From positions 1-8,349 of the forward strand of contig JAIFNE010000211.1 of NCBI GenBank assembly GCA_020047875.1: a stretch of 8,349 bases of DNA. The letters run 5' to 3'. Below the pieces are notes generated by a model that searched no databases, was not told where the DNA came from, and saw nothing but the letters and a program-made list of their open reading frames with translations. The stretch is from Hydrogenophaga sp. (GTDB lineage Bacteria > Pseudomonadota > Gammaproteobacteria > Burkholderiales > Burkholderiaceae_C). The translations under genes and the position numbers were made by a program. Shown here one piece after another: positions 1 through 6,359 of this stretch (within the stretch, counting starts at the first letter, position 1; each line of letters begins with the position of its first letter).

Positions 1-123
1 TCGGGCGCGCAGCGCTCGCTCACCAGCGCCTACGCCGGGCTGCAGTTTCTGCTGCCCGCGCTGGCCTTTGGCCTGGCGGCCTGGGTCGGCCGGCCTCGCC
101 GCTTTAGGACAATGGCGCCATGA
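1..123 (+). CDS. C-terminal end of ABC transporter inner-membrane permease (YnjC-like), partial
   Basis: Only the last 40 codons are in the window, in frame from base 1 to a TGA at 121-123. The peptide contains a hydrophobic segment (QFLLPALAFGLAAWVG) followed by a basic tail (RPRRFR), as expected for the last transmembrane helix and cytoplasmic end of a binding-protein-dependent permease. The stop codon overlaps the start of the next gene in an ATGA (120-123), so the two are almost certainly translationally coupled. The assignment as YnjC-type rests on the downstream YnjD-type ATPase and YnjF-type enzyme rather than on this fragment, which is too short to classify alone. Substrate unknown. 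Confidence 0.7.
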   Translation, partial: SGAQRSLTSAYAGLQFLLPALAFGLAAWVGRPRRFRTMAP

Positions 124-770
124 ATCTGCAGGTACACATTCGGCACATCGGCAGCGCGCAGCGCGTGCTGCTGCAAGGGCTGCGCTTTGAGGTGGCGAGC
201 GGGCAAATCCTCACGCTCATGGGCGCCAGCGGCAGCGGCAAAAGCTCGGTGCTCGCCGCCATCGCCGGCACGCTGCACAGCGTGGCCGAAGGCGCGCAAG
301 CCTTGCGATTCGAGGGCTCGGTCACACTCAACGGCACCGATCTCACCGCGCTGCCCACCGCCCGGCGCGGCGTCGGCCTGCTGTTCCAGGACCCGCTGCT
401 GTTTGCCCACATGACGGTGGCCGAAAACCTGCTGTTCGCCGTGCCGCCCGGCCCGCGCGCGCAGCGCCAAGCCGCGGTGCAGCAGGCGCTGGCTGACGCC
501 GAACTGGCTGGCTACGGCGAGCGCGATCCGGCCACGCTCTCCGGCGGGCAGCGCGCCCGCGTGGCCCTGATGCGCGCGCTGCTCGCGAAACCCCGCGCGC
601 TGCTGCTGGATGAGCCGTTTTCCAAGCTCGACGCCGCACTGCGCGACCAGTTCCGCGCTTTTGTGTTCGATCACATCCGCGCCCAAAACATCCCCGCCGT
701 GCTCGTCACCCACGACGCCGCCGACATCGCCGACCCCGCGCTGGTGCTGGCGCTGCCCAGCCATGCTTGA
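120..770 (+). CDS. ynjD: ABC transporter ATP-binding protein, YnjD type
   Basis: This 216-residue cytoplasmic ATPase powers the permease encoded just upstream. All nucleotide-binding elements are present: Walker A GASGSGKSS (residues 35-43), Q-loop in GLLFQDPLLF (Q90), signature LSGGQRARVAL (140-150), Walker B LLLDEP with D164/E165, D-loop SKLD (168-171) and switch histidine H198 in VTHD. It is short for an importer ATPase and lacks the C-terminal regulatory extension of MalK/PotA proteins, as in the YnjD/ThiQ group. The start overlaps the permease stop (ATGA), with AGGA at 106-109 as a possible ribosome-binding site. Its own 3' end overlaps the next gene by 8 bp. Permease-ATPase-CDP-alcohol transferase order is the E. 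coli ynjC-D-F arrangement. The transported solute is not established; thiamine, as for ThiQ, cannot be assumed from sequence. Confidence 0.9.
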   Translation: MNLQVHIRHIGSAQRVLLQGLRFEVASGQILTLMGASGSGKSSVLAAIAGTLHSVAEGAQALRFEGSVTLNGTDLTALPTARRGVGLLFQDPLLFAHMTVAENLLFAVPPGPRAQRQAAVQQALADAELAGYGERDPATLSGGQRARVALMRALLAKPRALLLDEPFSKLDAALRDQFRAFVFDHIRAQNIPAVLVTHDAADIADPALVLALPSHA

Positions 771-1368
771 TCGCGCCATCCAGACCGCCATCAAGCCCGT
801 GCTCAACCGCGCGGCACGCGGGCTGGTGCGCCGGGGTGTGGGCGCGGATGCCGTCACCGTCACCGGCTTTGTGATCGGCATGGCGGCCGCCGCGAGCATT
901 GCCTTTGGGCACCCCCTGCCGGGCCTGGCGCTGCTGCTGCTCTCGCGCCTGCTGGATGGGCTCGACGGCGCCGTGGCCCGCGCCACCCAGCCCACCGACC
1001 GCGGCGGGTTTCTGGACATCACGCTCGATTTCCTGTTTTACGCCGCCATCCCGCTGGCCTTCGCCATCGCCGATCCTGCGCACAACGCGCTGCCCGCTGC
1101 GGTGCTGCTCGCTGCCTTCATTGGCACCGGCAGCAGTTTTTTGGCGTTTGCGGTCATCGCCGCAAAACACCAGGTGCCGTCCACCGCGTTTCCCGACAAA
1201 AGTTTCTACTTCTTGGGCGGCCTGACCGAAGCCACCGAAACCCTGATCGCCTTCGCCGCCATGTGCCTCTGGCCGCAGTGGTTCCCACAGATCGCCTACG
1301 GATTCGCGGCGTTGTGCGCCATCACCATCGCGATGCGCGTTGGATGGGGCTGGCAGCGGTTTGGGTGA
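763..1368 (+). CDS. ynjF: CDP-alcohol phosphatidyltransferase family membrane enzyme, YnjF type
   Basis: This is a 201-residue integral membrane protein of the family that transfers a phosphoalcohol from a CDP-linked donor (CDP-diacylglycerol or a CDP-alcohol) to an acceptor alcohol. The catalytic motif is intact at residues 65-89: D65-x2-D68-G69-x2-A72-R73, then G81-x3-D85-x3-D89. Seven residues separate AR from the glycine, one fewer than the usual eight. The rest is mostly hydrophobic helices (about 31-48, 52-64, 90-107, 110-130 and two near the C-terminus). The ATG at 763 lies inside the ATPase gene, four bases ahead of that gene's stop codon; no Shine-Dalgarno is visible, so translation is probably coupled. 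Linkage to the ABC genes suggests, but does not prove, that the imported solute is the donor or acceptor alcohol. The physiological reaction is unknown. Confidence 0.87.
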   Translation: MLDRAIQTAIKPVLNRAARGLVRRGVGADAVTVTGFVIGMAAAASIAFGHPLPGLALLLLSRLLDGLDGAVARATQPTDRGGFLDITLDFLFYAAIPLAFAIADPAHNALPAAVLLAAFIGTGSSFLAFAVIAAKHQVPSTAFPDKSFYFLGGLTEATETLIAFAAMCLWPQWFPQIAYGFAALCAITIAMRVGWGWQRFG

Positions 1369-1604
1369 GCCCTGCCGCCGCGTGAGCGCGTTTGCGCAGA
1401 ACCCTTCTGTCCGTCCAAAAGTTCTCGGCGCACGAAATCGGGGGCTTCTGGTAACCATCGCGATCAACCCATGCAAGGGATGGACCCGGCCAACTGGGTC
1501 AAAAACGGCCTGGCCTCAGACGGCCTCCGTCTATGCAACCAGAAAGTCGTTGCAGCTCACAGCACCCCATGGAAGAATCGCACGTCTGTTTTTTTGGAAT
1601 TTCT
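1369..1604 (+). other. Intergenic gap between the ynj-type operon and the solute-binding protein gene
   Basis: These 236 bases have no convincing gene. They contain a short perfect hairpin, AGACGG-cct-CCGTCT (1518-1532), without a following T-run, and a run of seven T (1589-1595) just before the next start. No clear -35/-10 pair or terminator for the upstream operon could be identified. Confidence 0.5.
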
Positions 1605-3188
1605 ATGAATCGCTTCAACGCCTTGATTGTCAGCCTGGGATTGCTTGCGGGAAGTGTCACGGTCGCTCAGGCCAACACATTCACCTGGTCACGATCAACC
1701 GATCTTTCTTCCTGGGATGTGCACGCGCAGAACGTTGGCGTCAACAATACCCTGCACGCTGCGGTGTACGACACGCTGATTGAATACAACAGCAAGACGT
1801 TCACCCTCGAGGCGTCTCTGGCCACAGAGTGGAAGCGCATCAGCCCGACGCATCTGCGCCTGACCCTGCGCGAGGGCGTGACTTTCAGCGATGGCACCCC
1901 CTTCACCGCCGACGACGCCAAGTTTTCGCTGGAGCGGGCCAAAGCCAAAACATCCAACTTCGCGGTCTATGCGCAAGGCATCGACCGGGTGGAAAAGGTC
2001 GACCCTCAAACCCTCGACATCTTTTCAGACCTGCCCAATCCGGTGCTGCTGAACCAACTTACTGAGCTGCGAATGCTTAGCAAGGCCTGGGCGGAAAAGA
2101 ACAACTCGGTGGACCCCAAGGACATCAAGTCCAAAGATGAGCCTTTTTCCCACCGCAATGCGCTGGGCACTGGCCCATTCATGCTCAAGTCTTGGGCCCC
2201 TGACCAGCGTTTGGTTTTGGTTGCCAACCCCAACTGGTGGGGCAAGGGCAAATTCCCGACCAACGTGACCGAAATCGTTTACACGCCGATCCGGGCCGAT
2301 GCCACGCGCACCGCTGCCCTGCTGTCAGGCGCGGTGGACTTCGTGATAGACCCTAGCCTCCAGGATTTGGCCCGCGTGCGCCAGACCGCCGGACTCAAGG
2401 TGCTTGAAGGGGCGGAGAACCGCACCATCTTCTTGGGACTCGACCAGTTCCGTACCGAGCTGCCGGGCTCGAACATCAAGGGACAAAACCCGCTGAAAGA
2501 TGTGCGCGTGCGCAAGGCGCTTTACCAGGCCATCGACATCACAACCATTCAGCGTGTGGTGTTGCGTGGTCTGGCCCAGCCCACGGGTGCGATCATTGCG
2601 CGCCAGGTCAACGGCTGGACCCCCAAGGCCGACGCCCGGTGGCCCTACGACCCGGCGGCTGCGCAAAGGCTGCTGGCCGAGGCTGGCTATCCGCAGGGCT
2701 TCGAAGTGGACTTTGCCTGCAGTGCCGGGCGCTACATCAACGACGAACAGCTGTGCCAGGCCATCACCGTGCAATGGGCCAAGGTGGGCGTGAAGGCCAA
2801 GCTGCGTTCGCTGCCATTTGCCACCTACTTCCCCATGATCCAGCGCAATGAGGCCAGCATCTATTTGCTCGGCTGGGGTGTGCCCACCTTCGACGCCTTG
2901 TATTCACTGCAGTCGCTGATCCGCTCACCGGGCGCTGGCGGCGATGGCAACTTCAACCTCGGTCGCTACTCCAACCCGCAGCAGGACGGGCTCATTGAGC
3001 GCATCAAGAAAGAAACCGATCCCAAAACCCGGAACCAGTTGATCGAGAAGGCCTTGTTGCAGGATCACCAGGAAATCTCCCACATTCCCCTGTACAACCA
3101 AGTGATCCCGTGGGCCGCCAAAACCCGTGTGGAAGTGCCGCATCGCGCTGATAACCGCATTGACTGGCGCTTGCTGAAGGTGAATTGA
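1605..3188 (+). CDS. Periplasmic solute-binding protein, peptide/nickel ABC transporter family (SBP_bac_5)
   Basis: This 527-residue protein belongs to the DppA/OppA/NikA class of binding proteins that capture oligopeptides or related ligands in the periplasm. Residues 1-23 form a Sec signal peptide (basic MNR, hydrophobic LIVSLGLLAG, cleavage after AQA). Family hallmarks follow: LREGVTFSDGTPFTADDAKFS in the first lobe, GTGPFMLKSW, NPNWWGKG, then VRKALYQAID and the late IPLYNQVIPWA segment. The ATG at 1605 was chosen because it puts the signal peptide at the N-terminus; GGAA at 1596-1599 is a weak ribosome-binding site. An in-frame ATG at 1569 would add twelve residues ahead of the signal. 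No permease or ATPase gene accompanies it, so it is an orphan binding protein that may serve a transporter elsewhere. The ligand cannot be read from the sequence. Confidence 0.9.
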   Translation: MNRFNALIVSLGLLAGSVTVAQANTFTWSRSTDLSSWDVHAQNVGVNNTLHAAVYDTLIEYNSKTFTLEASLATEWKRISPTHLRLTLREGVTFSDGTPFTADDAKFSLERAKAKTSNFAVYAQGIDRVEKVDPQTLDIFSDLPNPVLLNQLTELRMLSKAWAEKNNSVDPKDIKSKDEPFSHRNALGTGPFMLKSWAPDQRLVLVANPNWWGKGKFPTNVTEIVYTPIRADATRTAALLSGAVDFVIDPSLQDLARVRQTAGLKVLEGAENRTIFLGLDQFRTELPGSNIKGQNPLKDVRVRKALYQAIDITTIQRVVLRGLAQPTGAIIARQVNGWTPKADARWPYDPAAAQRLLAEAGYPQGFEVDFACSAGRYINDEQLCQAITVQWAKVGVKAKLRSLPFATYFPMIQRNEASIYLLGWGVPTFDALYSLQSLIRSPGAGGDGNFNLGRYSNPQQDGLIERIKKETDPKTRNQLIEKALLQDHQEISHIPLYNQVIPWAAKTRVEVPHRADNRIDWRLLKVN

Positions 3189-3193
3189 GCCCA

Positions 3194-3229
3194 ACGCTGG
3201 CTGATCGCGTCCAACCGATCGGCCAGTGT
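3194..3229 (+). terminator. Stem-loop after the solute-binding protein gene, likely transcription terminator
   Basis: Five bases after the TGA, a 14-bp stem pairs 3194-3207 with 3216-3229, with two G-U wobbles and an 8-base loop (CGTCCAAC). No uninterrupted T-run follows directly; the nearest is TCTTTCATT from about 3239. It is a strong structure in the right place, but efficiency as a Rho-independent terminator is uncertain; it could instead protect the mRNA 3' end. Confidence 0.55.
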
Positions 3230-3600
3230 CATCGACGGTCTTTCATTGCAGACAACACAGCAATGGTGGCGGGAAGTGCCTGTCTGTCACCGCCAGAAGA
3301 TCGCTCTTCCCAAGCGCTTCTGCTGTCAACCCATAAAATTTAAATTGCGGTTGGAGAAGCGCTTCAGATTGCGCAATGCAAGCGGCAGGTGGTTGTCTGC
3401 CACTCCCAATCAACGGGCCAACGCGGTAGCGTATTCGTCTACTGAGGTGGCAGGAATCAAGCCCATCTAGCCGGTAGCCTCGGGACCATTGGGGACAGCT
3501 GTTTGGGATTTTGCATACACAGGCTCGCCTTGCACCGCTGCATGCGTGACGCCCGTGTGTCCACCCTGGAGGACTTCCGGCGTGCTGCTACGCTGATGCC
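3230..3600. other. Non-coding, hairpin-rich intergenic region
   Basis: No gene is convincing in this 371-base stretch, which is less GC-rich than its surroundings. It holds consecutive dyads: TGGCGG/CCGCCA (3267-3295), GAAGA-tcgc-TCTTC (3296-3309), a large dyad at 3312-3364 and GGCAG/CTGCC (3384-3401). From about 3402 to 3600 nothing recognisable was found apart from a GGAGG at 3568-3572, too far (28 bases) from the next start to serve as its ribosome-binding site. It must also contain any promoter for the following gene, but no convincing -35/-10 pair stands out. Confidence 0.5.
3312..3364. repeat. Interrupted inverted repeat with AT-rich palindromic centre
   Basis: Outer arms AAGCGCTTCT (3312-3321) and AGAAGCGCTT (3355-3364) are exact reverse complements, and each contains the palindrome AAGCGCTT. 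Inner arms CAACC (3327-3331) and GGTTG (3349-3353) also pair. The centre includes the 10-bp palindrome AATTTAAATT (3337-3346). Because each outer arm is itself palindromic, the element can also be read as two copies of one operator-like site 45 bp apart centre to centre. Function not known. Confidence 0.8.
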
Positions 3601-4146
3601 ATGGCCACCACCGCCGCGCCCCGCCTGATTTGCTTCAACAAGCCCTACGGCGTGGTGAGCCAGTTCACCCCCGAGGGCCGTTGGCGCGGGCTGAAAGACT
3701 TCATAGATGTGCCGGGCGTTTATGTGGCGGGGCGGCTGGACGCGGACAGCGAGGGCCTGCTGCTGCTCACCAGCGATGGGGCTTTGCAGGCCCGCATCAG
3801 CGACCCGCGCCACAAGATGGAGAAGACCTATTGGGTACAGGTGGAGGGTGTGCCCGATGAAGCGGCGCTGAGCCGCCTGCGCGCTGGCGTGCAGCTCAAC
3901 GATGGGCCCACCCGGCCCGCTCGCGCGCGCAGCATGCCCGAGCCCGCCGCGCTGTGGCCGCGCAACCCGCCGGTGCGCTTTCGCCAGCACATCCCCACCC
4001 ACTGGCTGGAGCTGGTGATTGCCGAGGGGCGCAACCGGCAGGTGCGGCGCATGACCGCCGCGGTGGGCCACCCCACGCTGCGGCTGATCCGCGCAGCGAT
4101 CGGGCCTTACGCGCTGGACGGCCTGGCGCCGGGGGCGTGGCGCTGA
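3601..4146 (+). CDS. rluE: 23S rRNA pseudouridine synthase, RluE/RsuA family
   Basis: This 181-residue enzyme isomerises a specific uridine in rRNA to pseudouridine; E. coli RluE acts on U2457 of 23S rRNA. The N-terminal FNKPYGVVSQF (12-22), the catalytic loop GRLDADSEGLLLLT (44-57, catalytic aspartate D47), KTY (75-77), EGRNRQVRRM (142-151) and the closing LRLIRAAIG are all family signatures in the right order. There is no N-terminal S4 RNA-binding domain, which distinguishes RluE from RsuA, RluB and RluF. The ATG at 3601 is the first start codon after an in-frame TGA at 3547; no good Shine-Dalgarno precedes it. It stands alone on the plus strand and converges on the exporter gene, with only 7 bases between the two stop codons. 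Target position is inferred by family. Confidence 0.88.
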   Translation: MATTAAPRLICFNKPYGVVSQFTPEGRWRGLKDFIDVPGVYVAGRLDADSEGLLLLTSDGALQARISDPRHKMEKTYWVQVEGVPDEAALSRLRAGVQLNDGPTRPARARSMPEPAALWPRNPPVRFRQHIPTHWLELVIAEGRNRQVRRMTAAVGHPTLRLIRAAIGPYALDGLAPGAWR

Positions 4147-4159
4147 GGCAGCGTCAGCG
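4141..4159. terminator. Small hairpin spanning both convergent stop codons
   Basis: CGCTGA (4141-4146) and TCAGCG (4154-4159) are exact reverse complements flanking a 7-base loop. Each arm contains the stop codon of one of the two converging genes. There is no T-run on either strand, so a role as bidirectional terminator is only a possibility. Confidence 0.3.
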
Positions 4160-5557
4160 GTCGGCGCGGGCCGTGTTGGGCGCGATGCTGCCGCCCGTGA
4201 CCGTGGCCAACCCCTCTACATGCCGCGTCAGGCGCCAGAAGCGCCCGGTGAGCACCACCGCCGCCACCGCCAGCCCGCCCACCAGCCCCACCCACAGACC
4301 CACCGGGCCCAGGGGACCGAACACACCCAGGACCAGGCTCAGGCCCATGGCGATCCCCCAGTAGCAGAACACGGTGATGAGCATCGGAATCTTGGTGTCT
4401 TTGTAGCCGCGCAGCACGCCCATGGCGCCCACCTGCAGGCCGTCAACCAGCTGAAACACGGCGGCAAACACCAGGAACTGCGCGGCCACCGCGATCACCT
4501 GCGCATTCGGCGTGTAGAGGCCGGCCAGGAATTCGTTGGCGCCCCACAGCACACCAGCCGACACGGCCATGAAGCTGGTGCACAGCGCAATGCCGAGCCG
4601 GCCGCGGTAGCGCGCGGCCAGCGGATCGCCCGCGCCCAGCGCCTGGCCCACGCGCACGGTGAGCGCGATCGAAATGCCCATGGGCACCATGAAAGCGATG
4701 GAGGCGATGTTGATCGCGATCTGGTGGCCGGCCACCGCGTCCACACCGAAGCGGCCCATCAGCAGCGCGGTGGCGGTGAACATGCCCGACTCCATCGCCA
4801 TGCCAACCGAAATCGGCAGGCCCAGGCGAACGATGCGGGCGATGTGCGCCCAGTCGGGCCGGGTCCAGGTCTGGCGCAGCCGGTGGGCTGCGTAGCGCCT
4901 GGCGCGCAGGGTGTAGGCGAACAGCGCGAAACAACCCAGGGTCTGGGCGATGCCGGTGGACAGGGCGGCGCCCGCACCGCCCATGGCGGGCCAGCCGAAG
5001 TGGCCGTACATGAAGACGTAGTTGCCCAGCACGTTGAGCGGCAGCATGAGCAGCTGCGTCCACAGCATGGGCATGGTGTGGCCCATCGACTCGTTGAGAA
5101 AGCGCGGCACCAGATACAGGCAGGTGAACGGCAGGCTCCAGCCCACCCACAGCAGGTAGCTGCGCGTCTCGCTCACGATCTCGGGCGCGATGCCCAGGTA
5201 GGGCATGAGCGCTGCCAGCGCCCCCAGCGTGGCCATCTGCACCACCGACAGCGCCAGCGCCAGCCACAGCCCCTGGCGCCATTCGGCACCAATCAGGTGG
5301 TGGCGGCCAGCGCCCACGTGGTGGGCCATGATCGGCGTGAGTGCCAGCATCAGGCCCAGGCCGGCGATGAAGGTGAAGAACCACATGGCCGAACCCATCG
5401 CCACCGCGGCCAGCGCGAGCGGGCTGATGCGCCCGGCCATCACGGTGTCGGCCACGCCCATGCCCATCTGCAGCAGCTGGGCGACGATGACGGGAAAGGC
5501 GATGAGGGCGATGGCGCGCAGCTCGGTGCGCGCTTTCGGAAAGTTGGGGGCAATCAC
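4154..5557 (-). CDS. norM: MATE-family multidrug/cation antiporter, NorM type
   Basis: This 467-residue inner-membrane exporter has twelve predicted helices and expels cationic drugs in exchange for Na+ or H+. Hallmarks are MGMGVADTVMAG (31-42), AGHQIAINIASIAFMVPMG (276-294) and GVLRGYKDTKIPM in the second half. Acidic residues D37, E256 and D372 match the D36, E255 and D371 known for Vibrio cholerae NorM with a constant offset of one. This argues for a nearly gap-free alignment and for the GTG at 5557 as start. The frame stays open upstream to an ATG at 5638 and a TTG at 5713; those starts would add a hydrophobic stretch and put a terminator hairpin inside the coding region. No Shine-Dalgarno precedes any of the three. 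The gene is monocistronic here, with an unusual structured leader upstream. Confidence 0.9.
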   Translation of the reverse strand: MIAPNFPKARTELRAIALIAFPVIVAQLLQMGMGVADTVMAGRISPLALAAVAMGSAMWFFTFIAGLGLMLALTPIMAHHVGAGRHHLIGAEWRQGLWLALALSVVQMATLGALAALMPYLGIAPEIVSETRSYLLWVGWSLPFTCLYLVPRFLNESMGHTMPMLWTQLLMLPLNVLGNYVFMYGHFGWPAMGGAGAALSTGIAQTLGCFALFAYTLRARRYAAHRLRQTWTRPDWAHIARIVRLGLPISVGMAMESGMFTATALLMGRFGVDAVAGHQIAINIASIAFMVPMGISIALTVRVGQALGAGDPLAARYRGRLGIALCTSFMAVSAGVLWGANEFLAGLYTPNAQVIAVAAQFLVFAAVFQLVDGLQVGAMGVLRGYKDTKIPMLITVFCYWGIAMGLSLVLGVFGPLGPVGLWVGLVGGLAVAAVVLTGRFWRLTRHVEGLATVTGGSIAPNTARADR

Positions 5558-5565
5558 AAGGACAG

Positions 5566-5602
5566 AAAAGAAAAAAGGCGCAGCCCAAAGGGCAACGGCG
5601 CC
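5566..5602 (-). terminator. Intrinsic terminator immediately upstream of the MATE gene start
   Basis: Read on the minus strand, GGCGC (5602-5598) pairs with GCGCC (5581-5577) and GCCC (5593-5590) with GGGC (5586-5583) around a TTT loop, with a small asymmetric internal loop. Six T, a C and four more T follow (5576-5566). The polarity is unambiguous, since there is no T-run on the plus side. Its T-run ends 8 bases before the proposed GTG start, so any transcript reaching the exporter from upstream must read through it. Confidence 0.75.
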
Positions 5603-5723
5603 GAACACATTCAATCGGGACTTTCGCGGAACCAACATGGCGTTGTTGCAGGGCCATGGCGCATGGTTCGCGGTGCCTGCGGCTTCGCACCTTACTCCAA
5701 CGACTTTGGGCAAGTGTTGTCAA
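5603..5723 (-). promoter_or_regulatory. Candidate structured leader RNA of the MATE gene
   Basis: Upstream of the terminator, the minus strand has a TTGACA (5723-5718), identical to the -35 consensus but without a good -10 at the right distance (TTGGAG at 17 bp). It also has a hairpin GGTGC/GCACC (5691-5672), a hairpin CCATG-cgc-CATGG (5666-5654) and a 17-codon open frame, MRHGPATTPCWFRESPD (5664-5611), ending 9 bases before the terminator stem. This is the layout of an attenuator, riboswitch or short sRNA. No known riboswitch class was recognised, and the small open frame lacks a clear ribosome-binding site. Confidence 0.35.
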
Positions 5724-5802
5724 TGATCCTAGAAAAGGCAGTTGACCACGCTCTATCCGCTGGAGATGCTTGTGGAGACTGAGCATTGTGCCCACGAGCC
5801 AG

Positions 5803-5819
5803 TTCACCCAGTGGGTGAA
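5803..5819. repeat. Perfect 17-bp palindrome, operator- or hairpin-like
   Basis: TTCACCC and GGGTGAA are exact reverse complements around a central AGT. No T-run follows on either strand, so an operator site is more likely than a terminator. It lies about 250 bases upstream of the MATE start and 540 bases upstream of the ATP-grasp start. Confidence 0.75.
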
Positions 5820-6230
5820 TGCGCCGCAGGCCCGATTGAGCTGTCAGGGTGCCGCCCTGGGCTCCGACGCCTGGCCCATCAACACCCGCGACAGAACAGC
5901 GGAGGAAACTCCATTGGCCAGAGCCTCACCGAGAAGCCCAGCATGGCACACGCCTGGAACCGATGGACGCCGTCAACCGCTCCCCAGGCATGGCGTCGGC
6001 CACCAGCGAAGTTAACGGCAAAGCCTGGCAAGGCAATCAGCCGGGGAGGCGATCTCAAGTTTTTCTACCTGGCGCGGCTGGCGCTCGGACGCAGAGAGGA
6101 ATTCGGGCGTGCCTGAAAGGGCGCCCCAAAGCAGTGACCGCGAGGTGAAACGACCGCGACGGCCATTTGCTTCGCCTGGCGCCCAGTGAAAGACCGCAAG
6201 GCCAGCGTGGAAGAAATGCCCCAGTGATGC

Positions 6231-6263
<33 letters not shown>

Positions 6264-6296
6264 TGACGCACCCGAGGGTCGTGGTGTTTGCCTGCG

Positions 6297-6313
6297 GGGT
6301 GACTGTTTCACCC
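6297..6313. repeat. Short hairpin upstream of the ATP-grasp gene
   Basis: GGGTGA (6297-6302) and TCACCC (6308-6313) pair around CTGTT. The arms repeat the sequence of the palindrome at 5803-5819 (GGGTGA and TTCACCC) but in opposite order. It sits 5 bases before the possible -10 TAAACT, a position compatible with an operator. Confidence 0.55.
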
Positions 6314-6359
6314 TGACCTAAACTACCCCCTGGTGTATTCCTTCCGCCACACTGACCGC

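Noticed and set aside
30..1022. A 330-codon minus-strand frame across the ATPase and the transferase
   Set aside because: It lies opposite two genes with intact catalytic motifs; its composition is that of an antisense shadow.
1550..1581. TTGCAG and AAGAAT as a promoter for the solute-binding protein gene
   Set aside because: The spacing is acceptable but only 3 and 4 of 6 bases match consensus, which is expected by chance.
3410..3466. A minus-strand 18-codon frame (MGLIPATSVDEYATALAR) that looks protein-like, with the same frame nearly open beyond its stop
   Set aside because: It might be the start of a decayed gene, but it is too short to identify and no homologous continuation could be recognised.
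3246..3470. A 74-codon plus-strand frame in the intergenic region
   Set aside because: It has no ribosome-binding site or recognisable pattern, runs through several hairpins, and its composition (many R, Q, W) does not look like a real protein.
4220..5782. A 520-codon open frame on the plus strand opposite the MATE gene
   Set aside because: It is rich in H, Q, G and R with no family motif or membrane pattern, typical of the complement of a GC-rich gene; the minus strand has an intact exporter with all key residues.
4443..5807. A 454-codon open frame on the minus strand overlapping the MATE gene in another frame
   Set aside because: It is low-complexity A/R/H/G-rich, with no recognised domain; it is a frame shadow of the exporter.
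5742..6148. Overlapping plus-strand frames of 81-124 codons
   Set aside because: Three frames are open together, none has a ribosome-binding site or recognisable motif, so no one of them can be preferred.
6288..6324. TTGCCT and TAAACT as a promoter for the ATP-grasp gene
   Set aside because: The spacing between the boxes is 25 bp, too long for a standard sigma-70 promoter; only the TAAACT is kept as a possible -10.
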